A DNA stretch of 64,000 bases, taken from assembly GCA_045538895.1 (NCBI GenBank), contig JAZQEH010000080.1, positions 1-64,000 of the forward strand, written 5' to 3'. Below the pieces are notes generated by a model. It worked only from the letters and a program-made list of their open reading frames with translations, was not told the origin of the DNA and did not search any database. This DNA comes from UMGS902 sp045538895. Its GTDB lineage: Bacteria; Bacillota; Clostridia; Oscillospirales; CAG-272. This document shows, piece after piece, positions 33,741 to 42,048 of the stretch (positions within the stretch are counted from its first letter, which is position 1; every line of letters starts with the position of its first letter). Position numbers and translations under genes: made by a program.

Positions 33741-34445
33741 ATGTCTATACCTACCCCACACATTAATGCTAAAAAAGAAGATTTTGCAAAAACCGTCCTA
33801 ATGCCGGGCGACCCGCTCCGTGCAAAATTCATTGCAGAAACCTTTCTTACCGATGCCGTACTCGTCAACAATGTGCGTGGCATCCAAGGTTATACAGGAT
33901 ACTACAACGGCAAGCGTGTTTCGGTAATGGCAAGCGGCATGGGTATGCCGTCAATCGGAATTTACTCATATGAGCTGTTCAATTTTTATGACGTTGACAA
34001 CATCATACGTATAGGCTCTGCAGGTGCAATTTCCGAAGAACTGAAGCTCCGTGACATCGTTATCGGTATGAGTGCAAGCTATAACAGCATTTTCGCAAAT
34101 CAGTATGACCTCCCCGGCACTTATGCCCCCACCGCAAGCTTTACCCTGCTGAGAAAGGCCGTTGAAGAAGCCGAAAAGCAGGGGCTTAACTATAAAGTAG
34201 GCAACATCCTCTCAAACGACCTTTTCTACGATGATTCAAAATCAACTCTCAAGTGGCAGAAGATGGGTGTGCTTGCAGTTGAAATGGAGAGTGCCGCACT
34301 CTATATGAATGCTGCACGTGCGGGCAAAAATGCACTCTGCATCTGCACTATTTCCGACTGCGTTTTCAATGACGATGCCTGCACCGCTGAGGAAAGACAG
34401 AACTCCTTTACACAGATGATGAAGCTTGCGTTGGAGATAGCATAA
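33741..34445 (+). CDS. deoD: Purine-nucleoside phosphorylase (DeoD type)
   Basis: This 234-residue enzyme splits purine nucleosides with phosphate to a free base and ribose 1-phosphate. It starts with the typical TPHINA and has LMPGDPLRAKFIAE, the SGMGMPS loop, IRIGSAGAI and LAVEMESAALY near the end. The catalytic Asp lies in TISDC, where many relatives have TISDH. Length is normal for the hexameric bacterial form. It is followed with a one-base stop/start overlap by a WYL regulator. The cell likely uses it for purine salvage. Confidence 0.95.
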   Translation: MSIPTPHINAKKEDFAKTVLMPGDPLRAKFIAETFLTDAVLVNNVRGIQGYTGYYNGKRVSVMASGMGMPSIGIYSYELFNFYDVDNIIRIGSAGAISEELKLRDIVIGMSASYNSIFANQYDLPGTYAPTASFTLLRKAVEEAEKQGLNYKVGNILSNDLFYDDSKSTLKWQKMGVLAVEMESAALYMNAARAGKNALCICTISDCVFNDDACTAEERQNSFTQMMKLALEIA

Positions 34446-35413
34446 TGGCAAAATCGGAAAATCAAAAGCTGAAACTGCTGTATCTTATTGATATTTTTTA
34501 CGAAGAAACCGACGAAAATCATTCGCTTTCGATGCAGGATATTATTGAAAAGCTCGCCGAAAAAGGCATTTCTGCCGAACGCAAATCGCTATACAACGAT
34601 ATAGCGTTGCTCACCGATTACGGCATTGTTATCGACAAGACCTCCGACCACAGATACTACGTTTCGACAAGGGATTACGAGCTTGCCGAGCTTAAAACTC
34701 TGGTTGATATAATTCAGTCTTCACAGTTTCTCACGCTCAAAAAAAGTCAGGCACTTACAAAGAAGCTTTACAGAGAAACAAGCCGTTACGGAGCAGCCGA
34801 GCTTGACCGTCAGGTGCATACCGCTTTTGCGAAAGTACCAAACGAAAAAATCTTTTACACAGTAGACGCAATTCACCGTGCAGTGCGGGATAACAGACAA
34901 ATTGAGTTTTCATATTTCCGCTACAATGCCGACAAGGTGTTAGTTGAAAAGCATGTAAATTACCGCTACGTTGTAAGCCCTATCGCCCTTGTTTTTGACA
35001 ACGAAAACTACTATCTTGTTTCATTTAATGAAAATGAAAAAGAAATACGCCACTACCGTGTTGACCGCATGCAAAAGGTTACCGTCACAGAAAATAGCCG
35101 CACCGACTCATCGGAATACGGAAACTTTGACATAAGCCGCTACGAAAACAAAACCTTTGGCATGTTCGGCGGTAACGAAGCGCTTGTCACCCTGAATTGC
35201 AAAAACGAGGCAGCAGGTGCAATTATTGACCGCTTCGGCGACGAGCCGACATTCATCAAGCACGCAGACGGTACGTTTGACGTAACGGTGCGTGTGTTTG
35301 TAAGCGAGCAGTTTTTCGGATGGGTAACGGGTCTCGGCAGACTTGTAAAAATCAAGTTCCCCGAAAGCATCGCAAACGATTATAAAAACTTTTTAAGCGA
35401 GCTTATAAAATAG
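34445..35413 (+). CDS. WYL-domain transcriptional regulator
   Basis: This 322-residue protein has an N-terminal winged helix (SMQDIIEKLAEKGISAERKSLYNDIALLTDYG) and a central WYL domain (about 145-225; HRAVRDNRQIEFSYFRYN and NYYLVSFNENEKEIRHYRVDRM) with a C-terminal extension (FFGWVTGLGRLVKI). WYL proteins bind nucleotides or nucleic acid and control stress, defence or metabolism genes. Start and deoD stop share one base, so both are in one operon. The pairing suggests sensing of a nucleoside or nucleotide. The target is unknown. Confidence 0.88.
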   Translation: MAKSENQKLKLLYLIDIFYEETDENHSLSMQDIIEKLAEKGISAERKSLYNDIALLTDYGIVIDKTSDHRYYVSTRDYELAELKTLVDIIQSSQFLTLKKSQALTKKLYRETSRYGAAELDRQVHTAFAKVPNEKIFYTVDAIHRAVRDNRQIEFSYFRYNADKVLVEKHVNYRYVVSPIALVFDNENYYLVSFNENEKEIRHYRVDRMQKVTVTENSRTDSSEYGNFDISRYENKTFGMFGGNEALVTLNCKNEAAGAIIDRFGDEPTFIKHADGTFDVTVRVFVSEQFFGWVTGLGRLVKIKFPESIANDYKNFLSELIK

Positions 35414-35416
35414 CGA

Positions 35417-35450
35417 CAAAAAGGTTCAGACCACGGTCTGAACCTTTTTG
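35417..35450. terminator. Bidirectional terminator, deoD-WYL and GH43-SLH
   Basis: Perfect 16-base arms starting CAAAAAGGTTCAGACC surround two bases, with a T-run in both directions, between two convergent genes. Confidence 0.88.
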
Positions 35451-35453
35451 TCT

Positions 35454-38400
35454 TTATTTAACTCTCATATTTTTAAGTGCAATACGGGTGAATATTACGC
35501 AAGCTTCACTGCGTACAATTTCTTCATCCGGTCGATAAGTACCCTTGCCCGCATCTCCGCTTACAATTCCTGCCTTGTAGAGCTTTGAAACTGCATTGTA
35601 GCAAGCCATATCGCTTGTCACATCGGGATTTGAGCCTTCACGGGTAGCCTCATATTCACTGCCCGGAAGAATACTTGCAAACACTATCGCCATATCACCT
35701 CTTGTGATATTCTTATTCACATCTGCAAACTGCCCCTCTGTAATGATACCGTTCTGCACGCAATACTCTACGTAAGGAACATACCATGCTTCACCCAAAG
35801 CCGCATTGCGAACGGTCTTATCTGCGTATAAGCTGTGGATATTTGCCGCCGCAGTCAGTGCCTGTGCCACTGTAAAGTTGCCATTGGGAGAAAACTTTGC
35901 GGCAGACGTACCGTTTGCAAGTCCTATCTGATATGCCGTTTCAACATATGACTTAAACCAATGTGTATCACTGACATCGGTGAAGGAACCTGTATACTGT
36001 CTTTTCGCTGCAAACGGATTCTTTGTATAGTCAACCTTTGTAAATCCGCTGATCTTGTTGATTACGGGATTTGGGTTTACTACCTGTGTGTAGACTCTGT
36101 CAGGTGATGACGGGTGTCCCGTGCCCTCGCTGATTACAACACCGTCTTTATCTGCACGGTAAGGCTCAACAAATGCGTATCTGCCACCGTTTGTGTCTGT
36201 GCCGAGATAAGCGTTGTAACAAATCCAGCCTTGTCCCGAAGAATCATCTACGTAAGAAGCCGAGCCGATACCGCAAATTTCATCATTCATAGAAAGAATA
36301 GGTTCGGAAGATTTTACCCAATTCTTTGCATCAAGCGGGTCACCGCCAAGGAACTTGAGTTGACCGAGCTTGTATTCGGGAGTATTGTAGCCGCAAGCCG
36401 AATATACGATATAGATGCTGCCATCATCGCCGTAAACAGCCGTGCCGCACTCAACGATTGTAAGTGTGGTATGTCTGCCGATTTCCCAATCGTATTCAGG
36501 GCGGACAAGGATTGTCGACTTACCCTTGATTGTCCATGGGTTTGTCATTTCGATGATATTGATGTTCTGATTCATCTTTCCCTCTTCGCCCTCAACGGCA
36601 ACAAAGAGATTATAAACCTTGCCGCCTATACGGATGTCTGTCTGTCCGCCGGACCATCTGTCGTTAAAGCCCTCAAGCTCTACCGACACCTTTTCTGGTA
36701 CGTTGACCTCGCCGGTAATGGGATGCCCCCATCGTCCGAGCAGATTGTCGCCGTCAAGACACTTGAGAACGAACATTCTGTGTCCCGTATCATTCTCTGT
36801 TTCGCCGCCAGAACCGGCAAAATAGAGATACCAGCCTCCATTGCCCTCTCCGACCTCTTCATCAGTATAATGATGAATTTCGGGAGACCAGCAGCTTTTA
36901 GAATATGCTTTACCCTCCTCGGGGAGAAAAACAGTTTTACCGGTTGTATAAATGAGGTCGCCGATATTTGCCGTTTTGGTAAGTCCGATTCCGGGCTTAC
37001 CTGTCGTGGATGTGTAATAGTAGAAGCCGTCATGGTAGAAGAGCCACGGGTCTGCACCGTCTTCTCTCACATAGTTTGTAAATGTATATGTGCCTGTTTC
37101 AATTTCGCAAAGGTCAACGGTGCTATTAATAAACGAGGGAACTCCGTCTACATTACCTGAGCCTGTAAATTCGACAAGATGTGCAAAATCGCCACCCGTA
37201 ATATGAACATTGTAAACACCTTTGTAGGTGCCGTTTGCACTTGCGGCATAAAGGAACTTGTTATAGAATGTACCGCCGGCAATACCGAGATTTACATTAC
37301 TGTCAAATACCTGCTCCTCTTTTGTAATATTTGCACTCAACACAGAGGCATACATTGTGCCGCCGGTGAACGTTGCGTTTATATCGCCCGTGTGAGCGGA
37401 AGTGCTGCCCAAAACCATGGCATCATAAAACTCGCCGCCCTCAATACGCACATTTACGGTGCAATTGGTTGCATTACCCGAGGTTCCTCCGCGAAGTCTT
37501 CCCCACTTACCGCTTTTAACAGTAACATCTGTGGTTTTATCGCTTATATCGCCAATACCGCCGCCGATTACCGTCATGTACGTCTGACCGGCAACCCTGT
37601 CACATACTATTCCGTCACCCAATACAAGCTTATGACATTCGCCTGCGATTGCCTTGTATTTTGCCTCGGATGACAAATGAATATTATTAAACTCGGTTTC
37701 ACCGCCGCAATGATAATTGTTTCTGAATACAATTTCAGCACCGTTTTCCTTTATATAGTCAACACCGTCATAAAGTGACGTTACAATTACCTTTCCGTCA
37801 TGCTTATACTTATAACCGAGGACTGCCGCCGTGATAGTAACCTTTCCGCAAACTACTATAGTGCCGCCCTCGTTGCCAAGAGCATTGTATGCCTCGTCAA
37901 AGGAGCTGCCCGCACTTGCAAAGGTGCCTCCGTTACCCGTGCCACCGTCACGGATAAAATAAACTCTGTCTGCAGAGGTATCAAAAAGCCCCTTTACGTT
38001 GCCAAGTGCTTCCGCAGTGATGCCGTCACCAAGAGTTGCTTTGCCGTGTACGTTTGTGCCGATACACTCAAAAGTACCGACTTTTCCGCCAAGATACTTT
38101 AAAACAAGCTTCTTCGAAACGCTGTTAAAGATGACCTTTTCGGCATTTCCGCCATTTACGGTAATATCAAAGATTTCGCCGCCGTTTTCACTTGACTTTA
38201 CGGTTTTTACACTACCGCCGTTAACTTCAATTACTGTGTTATTGCCGCCAACGATTGTTTCAACATCTGCACCGTCAACAATAACTCTTTTTGCATTTAT
38301 AACACTGCCCACCGAACCGCTGCGGAGAATTGCGGAGCCTGTAACGTTCAGCTTTTTCTCGGTCTTTACGTCCTTTGCGATTTCCAGAACCCCGTTTTCG

Positions 38401-39731
38401 GCATTGAATACACCGCTACCGCCAAGCGTAATTCCCGAAAATTCACTTTCACCCGAAAGCGTATACGTACCGTTGAGCGTAAGCGAGATTGAGGGCGTTT
38501 TACCTGTGATAAATACTTTTTCTGCATGTACAGGCTCAACAAAGCTATCTACGGAAATACTGTTCAAAAGCACAACGGTACTGCCCGATTTTGCCGCAAT
38601 GTTAAACGCCGCTTCAAAGCTTGCAGGGTCATCAACCGTGTTTCCGCTGCCGCTTGCACCATTTTTTACATATATTTTTGCTATATTCTCGGTATAGTCA
38701 AAGCCTGCCTTAAAAGCTTCAATGTCTTCCGGAGCATAATAGTTTGCATTGTAATACAGGTAAAGAGGCTTATTGGTTTTTTCATTGAGTGTCGAAACCT
38801 CATCGTTTGCATACCATACAGACATTGAACCGATTTTAGTACCGTTAACAGTGATCTTACCGGTACCGATAATATTATTTACGTTGAGATTTTTGATTTC
38901 GCCACCGTTGAACACGGCATTTGCATCGCCATTCAGACGGCGAGAAAGGTCACCTGCCACGTTACAGTCTTCGATATAGCCGCCGTTAACTGTAATGTCA
39001 GCACTTGTACTGTACTGATATCTCACAGAGCCGCCGAAGAGATTGGCAATTCTTCCTCCATTTATTGTCATGTAGTGCGTACCGGTAAAATAAAGAGGCG
39101 TCTTATCAAAGGAATCTCTTGTACCGCCGGCAACGATGTAATAGTCACCGTCTTCAATCGTAACGTGGGAATCCTTTGTAACGTCGGCATCGGCTTTAGG
39201 TGCCTGATAGCCGCCAAGTACCAGAAGCTGACTGCTCTCACCTGTGAGATTTACGGTTTTAACGCCCTTGCCCATTCTGATATTATTATACTGGGCGATA
39301 ATGTTAAGCGACTTTGAATATTCAATAGTTATATTCTCAAATGCAGTATCACCGTTTAAATAGTAGCGGAGTGCAGAGCCGAAAACAAGCTTCGCCCCGT
39401 TTTCTTTTGCATAGTCGGTTTTGCCGTCATTTGAAGTAAGAATAATAGGATAATCATGTGCCGCTTCTGTCGGAGAAGATTTAAAATGATACTCGTTTGT
39501 AAAAACCACAACAAGCGTACCTACTTCTCTGTCCTTACCGTAGTTTACGCCCCATGTCCACGTTTTAAGCGGATTTTGCGGCGAATCTCCGTTACCCGAA
39601 ACATCACGTCCCGTTTCGGAATTAACATAAACATACGTGTAATCAGCCTCTTTGGCGCCAACGGAAAACGTCATCGCACACGCAAGCAAAAGAAGCATTG
39701 CTAAAGCTACTGCGTAAAGAATTCTTTTCAT
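35454..39731 (-). CDS. Secreted GH43-like enzyme with beta-helix repeats and SLH anchor
   Basis: This 1425-residue surface protein has a signal peptide (about 1-26), three copies of a GSGxGN...SGETEF-type beta-helix module (about 33-150, 350-450 and 590-710), a long run of VNGG turns, a GH43-type five-bladed domain (about 890-1220) with base Asp894 in ADPWLFYHDG and an acid candidate Glu in FVAVEGEEG before NINIIEMTNPWTI, and SLH repeats (about 1235-1425). SLH holds it on the wall. The ATG at 39731 has AAGGAG seven bases up; a longer ORF starts at 39752. It probably cuts arabinan, xylan or galactan side groups. Confidence 0.87.
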   Translation of the reverse strand: MKRILYAVALAMLLLLACAMTFSVGAKEADYTYVYVNSETGRDVSGNGDSPQNPLKTWTWGVNYGKDREVGTLVVVFTNEYHFKSSPTEAAHDYPIILTSNDGKTDYAKENGAKLVFGSALRYYLNGDTAFENITIEYSKSLNIIAQYNNIRMGKGVKTVNLTGESSQLLVLGGYQAPKADADVTKDSHVTIEDGDYYIVAGGTRDSFDKTPLYFTGTHYMTINGGRIANLFGGSVRYQYSTSADITVNGGYIEDCNVAGDLSRRLNGDANAVFNGGEIKNLNVNNIIGTGKITVNGTKIGSMSVWYANDEVSTLNEKTNKPLYLYYNANYYAPEDIEAFKAGFDYTENIAKIYVKNGASGSGNTVDDPASFEAAFNIAAKSGSTVVLLNSISVDSFVEPVHAEKVFITGKTPSISLTLNGTYTLSGESEFSGITLGGSGVFNAENGVLEIAKDVKTEKKLNVTGSAILRSGSVGSVINAKRVIVDGADVETIVGGNNTVIEVNGGSVKTVKSSENGGEIFDITVNGGNAEKVIFNSVSKKLVLKYLGGKVGTFECIGTNVHGKATLGDGITAEALGNVKGLFDTSADRVYFIRDGGTGNGGTFASAGSSFDEAYNALGNEGGTIVVCGKVTITAAVLGYKYKHDGKVIVTSLYDGVDYIKENGAEIVFRNNYHCGGETEFNNIHLSSEAKYKAIAGECHKLVLGDGIVCDRVAGQTYMTVIGGGIGDISDKTTDVTVKSGKWGRLRGGTSGNATNCTVNVRIEGGEFYDAMVLGSTSAHTGDINATFTGGTMYASVLSANITKEEQVFDSNVNLGIAGGTFYNKFLYAASANGTYKGVYNVHITGGDFAHLVEFTGSGNVDGVPSFINSTVDLCEIETGTYTFTNYVREDGADPWLFYHDGFYYYTSTTGKPGIGLTKTANIGDLIYTTGKTVFLPEEGKAYSKSCWSPEIHHYTDEEVGEGNGGWYLYFAGSGGETENDTGHRMFVLKCLDGDNLLGRWGHPITGEVNVPEKVSVELEGFNDRWSGGQTDIRIGGKVYNLFVAVEGEEGKMNQNINIIEMTNPWTIKGKSTILVRPEYDWEIGRHTTLTIVECGTAVYGDDGSIYIVYSACGYNTPEYKLGQLKFLGGDPLDAKNWVKSSEPILSMNDEICGIGSASYVDDSSGQGWICYNAYLGTDTNGGRYAFVEPYRADKDGVVISEGTGHPSSPDRVYTQVVNPNPVINKISGFTKVDYTKNPFAAKRQYTGSFTDVSDTHWFKSYVETAYQIGLANGTSAAKFSPNGNFTVAQALTAAANIHSLYADKTVRNAALGEAWYVPYVEYCVQNGIITEGQFADVNKNITRGDMAIVFASILPGSEYEATREGSNPDVTSDMACYNAVSKLYKAGIVSGDAGKGTYRPDEEIVRSEACVIFTRIALKNMRVK

Positions 39732-39769
39732 AACCGTACTCCTTTTAAGCATTCCTGTTTTGTGAGAAT

Positions 39770-39799
39770 ATTATATCATATTTTTCCTGATTTTTTCAA
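39770..39799 (-). promoter_or_regulatory. Promoter of the GH43-SLH gene
   Basis: TTGAAA (39799-39794), 18 bases, TATAAT (39775-39770) on the minus strand. It lies inside the 3' end of the flavoprotein gene, so the GH43 gene can be transcribed alone. Confidence 0.55.
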
Positions 39800-41108
39800 G
39801 AAGCTTATTATAAGGTGCAAGCATGCCCTCGGTCATTGCATTACCCATTTTCGCCTTGATTTTCTTATTTGAAATAAGGGCACCGACAAGATACATTTTG
39901 ATGACAGTTCCCTTTTTCTTCTGCGGAAAATCGTATTGACCGTGTTTCTTATAAAACTTATGGTCGGCTTTCATCATACCTCGCATAAGATAGATAAGGT
40001 CACGGAATATCTTCATACCACCAACTCCGTAAAACGTCTGCGGAGGCACATACTTGTTTTCAAGTGCGAACATAAGTTTTTTCGCCATATCGTCGATGCC
40101 CTTTTCATCATTAGCCATGCCGCAAAGATAATTTGAACCGACATCGGCACGTGCGGTAAGAATTGTCTGAAGATTCGGTTCATTTGCGATGTCGCCGCTT
40201 ATGAGATATCCCATCGGCATACCCATTGTCACGGTACGGTGTCCGTTACAAAACTGACGGTCATCGTACATCTTAAATAGTGCGCCCATCGAATGGTCCT
40301 TTACCGTAAAAGCATAAATTATCGCTTCGGCACTCTGAATACTACTACGCAAAAATTCGTCAAAACCATCCTTATATATACATGTTCCGTCACTTGCACA
40401 GTTGAAGCAGCCAAGACATCCTCCCTTAAAAGGATACTCACGGATGTTTACTATGCGGCATTTTCTCGGAAGCACAGCACAGAACCTGTCTATCATGCTC
40501 GCAAGATGCGTATTGCCCTCCTCAACGTCGGTAACGATTACAACATCGCCGCTCTTTTCACCTATAGCTTGCACCGTGCTGATTTCAGGCAATGAAAACT
40601 CCCTTGATATAACGGTAGACGGCTCAAAAATACCGTTTTCCATGGAAAAACACACGTTCTCAAAAAACGCTTTTGCCTCGCGCTGCCCTTTTTCACAAAG
40701 CAAATCGTCCATATCCGCAGAAAGCCCACGGATATATTTCAAGCCGAGGTCATTGCAGTTATCCTCGATATAGCGGTGTGCAGTAACGTCGTAAAAATGC
40801 TTTGATGTGGTTATCTGCGTTGCAAACTTGCCGCAAAGCGAGATACCGCTCGCCTTTAAAAGTTCTATAAATCTATGAAGCTGACAAGGTGCGATAAAAG
40901 TATAAACAGGGTATGCAAAAAGCAAAAGGTCTGCTGCCTTTATCGCCTCCGCTGCCTTTGAAAAATCCTTTTCAAGTTCTTTTATCCGCTGCCCTGCGTG
41001 AAGCACCTCAAAATGGTGTGACGGGTATAAAACCTCTAAATATCTTACCGTCTGAAATGTGATACTGTTTTTGCCCTTTGGGCTTCCGTTGATTACCAGA
41101 ATATTCAT
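39771..41108 (-). CDS. Tandem flavodoxin-like protein with Fe-S type cysteine motif
   Basis: The 445-residue protein has two flavodoxin-like halves. The first begins ILVINGSPKGKNS (phosphate loop for FMN), with LLLFAYPVYTF. The second, from about residue 185, has DVVIVTDVEEGNTH and a C-L-G-C-F-N-C-A-S-D-G-T-C cluster as in iron-sulfur flavoproteins or NADPH-dependent FMN reductases. It likely passes electrons from NAD(P)H to an unknown acceptor. It is ten bases after the AraC gene, so it is in that regulator's operon. A fusion of two reductase units in one chain is less usual than the single form. Confidence 0.8.
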   Translation of the reverse strand: MNILVINGSPKGKNSITFQTVRYLEVLYPSHHFEVLHAGQRIKELEKDFSKAAEAIKAADLLLFAYPVYTFIAPCQLHRFIELLKASGISLCGKFATQITTSKHFYDVTAHRYIEDNCNDLGLKYIRGLSADMDDLLCEKGQREAKAFFENVCFSMENGIFEPSTVISREFSLPEISTVQAIGEKSGDVVIVTDVEEGNTHLASMIDRFCAVLPRKCRIVNIREYPFKGGCLGCFNCASDGTCIYKDGFDEFLRSSIQSAEAIIYAFTVKDHSMGALFKMYDDRQFCNGHRTVTMGMPMGYLISGDIANEPNLQTILTARADVGSNYLCGMANDEKGIDDMAKKLMFALENKYVPPQTFYGVGGMKIFRDLIYLMRGMMKADHKFYKKHGQYDFPQKKKGTVIKMYLVGALISNKKIKAKMGNAMTEGMLAPYNKLLEKIRKNMI

Positions 41109-41118
41109 TTTTGTTCTC

Positions 41119-41937
41119 CTATTTCAAATGGAATGTACTTCTGTACCTCGGTTCGGTTTTGCTCTTTAAAAAATCTCTCGGGGACTTGCCGTAATGCTTT
41201 TTGAACATTCTCGAAAATGTCATTACATCGCTGTACCCCACCGCAATCGCCGCCTGAGTTGCCGTGTACCCAAGCTCATGCATAAGTCTTGTGGCACTCG
41301 AAAGTCTGCATTCATCAATGTATTCTTTGGGAGTTTTTCCCGTATATTTTTTAAACCTTGCGCCGAAATACGAGCGGTCTAAAAAAAGACGTTCTGCAAG
41401 GGCTTTAACGCTTATCGAAGCGTATTCTTTTTTTATAATTGCCACCGCAGTTTCCATTGCATCTGTAGACTCGTTTTCATGAACCCCGCACGCATAAAGC
41501 TTTGAAAAAACCGAAAAAACAAGCGTTGCATATTCATGTGCGGCAAGCTTTTCACCGCCCGAAGCCGCCATACGCATGAACTCCTCCCCTATCACATCGC
41601 CGTTTATAACGTAGTTCTCTTTAAGCTGCGTAGGCAAGGCAAGGTCGGTTGAAAAGCCTATCCATACATACTCCCACGGCTCCTCTTTGTCCGCACGGAG
41701 CATATGAACCTCATAGGGCTTGATTATAAACACATCGCCCTTTTTTGCGATGTAAACCTCACCGCTCACGGTGTATTCGCCCCTGCCCGAAAGCACGTAT
41801 TCCATGATATAATACTGTCGCATTACAGGCCCGTAGGTATACCCTTTTCCACACTGCTGCCTGCCGCCCATAAGCGGAGATATGTGCGGCATTGTGTTTG
41901 CGGGGTCTATATTAAAATGTATAAAATACGGTTTCAT
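41119..41937 (-). CDS. AraC-family regulator with cupin sensor
   Basis: This 272-residue protein has a cupin sensor (about residues 20-110; MEYVLSGRGEYTVSGEVYIAKKGDVFII and PYEVHMLRADKEEPWEYVWIGF) and AraC helices at the C-terminus (ALAERLFLDRSYFGARFKKYTG and AIAVGYSDVMTFSRMFKKHYG). The start is ATG at 41937 with AGAGGTGAG in front; the TTG at 41955 lacks a site. Its promoter is divergent from the GH31-dockerin gene, which has a poor -35 box, so activation of GH31 is likely. It resembles the 19783-20577 regulator in plan. Confidence 0.9.
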   Translation of the reverse strand: MKPYFIHFNIDPANTMPHISPLMGGRQQCGKGYTYGPVMRQYYIMEYVLSGRGEYTVSGEVYIAKKGDVFIIKPYEVHMLRADKEEPWEYVWIGFSTDLALPTQLKENYVINGDVIGEEFMRMAASGGEKLAAHEYATLVFSVFSKLYACGVHENESTDAMETAVAIIKKEYASISVKALAERLFLDRSYFGARFKKYTGKTPKEYIDECRLSSATRLMHELGYTATQAAIAVGYSDVMTFSRMFKKHYGKSPRDFLKSKTEPRYRSTFHLK

Positions 41938-41957
41938 ACACTCACCTCTCAACAAGC

Positions 41958-41987
41958 ATTATAACAAATAAACATAGCAAAATGCAA
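41958..41987 (-). promoter_or_regulatory. Promoter of the second AraC gene
   Basis: TTGCAT (41987-41982), 18 bases, TATAAT (41963-41958) on the minus strand. The GH31 promoter opposite has TATACT at 42011 but only TAGTAA in the -35 place. Confidence 0.6.
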
Positions 41988-42048
41988 TAGTAATATTCAT
42001 GTTTTTGTTCTATACTGTTCTTACAAAACATTTTTTGGAGGGAAAGCA

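Noticed and set aside
36114..37160. A 348-residue plus-strand ORF inside the GH43-SLH gene
   Set aside because: The GH43 and SLH motifs are on the minus strand; the plus reading has scattered Cys and Ile and no recognisable fold.
40380..40440. The cysteine cluster of the flavoprotein as a radical SAM site
   Set aside because: The spacing is C-x2-C-x2-C-x5-C within a flavodoxin fold, not C-x3-C-x2-C at the start of a barrel.
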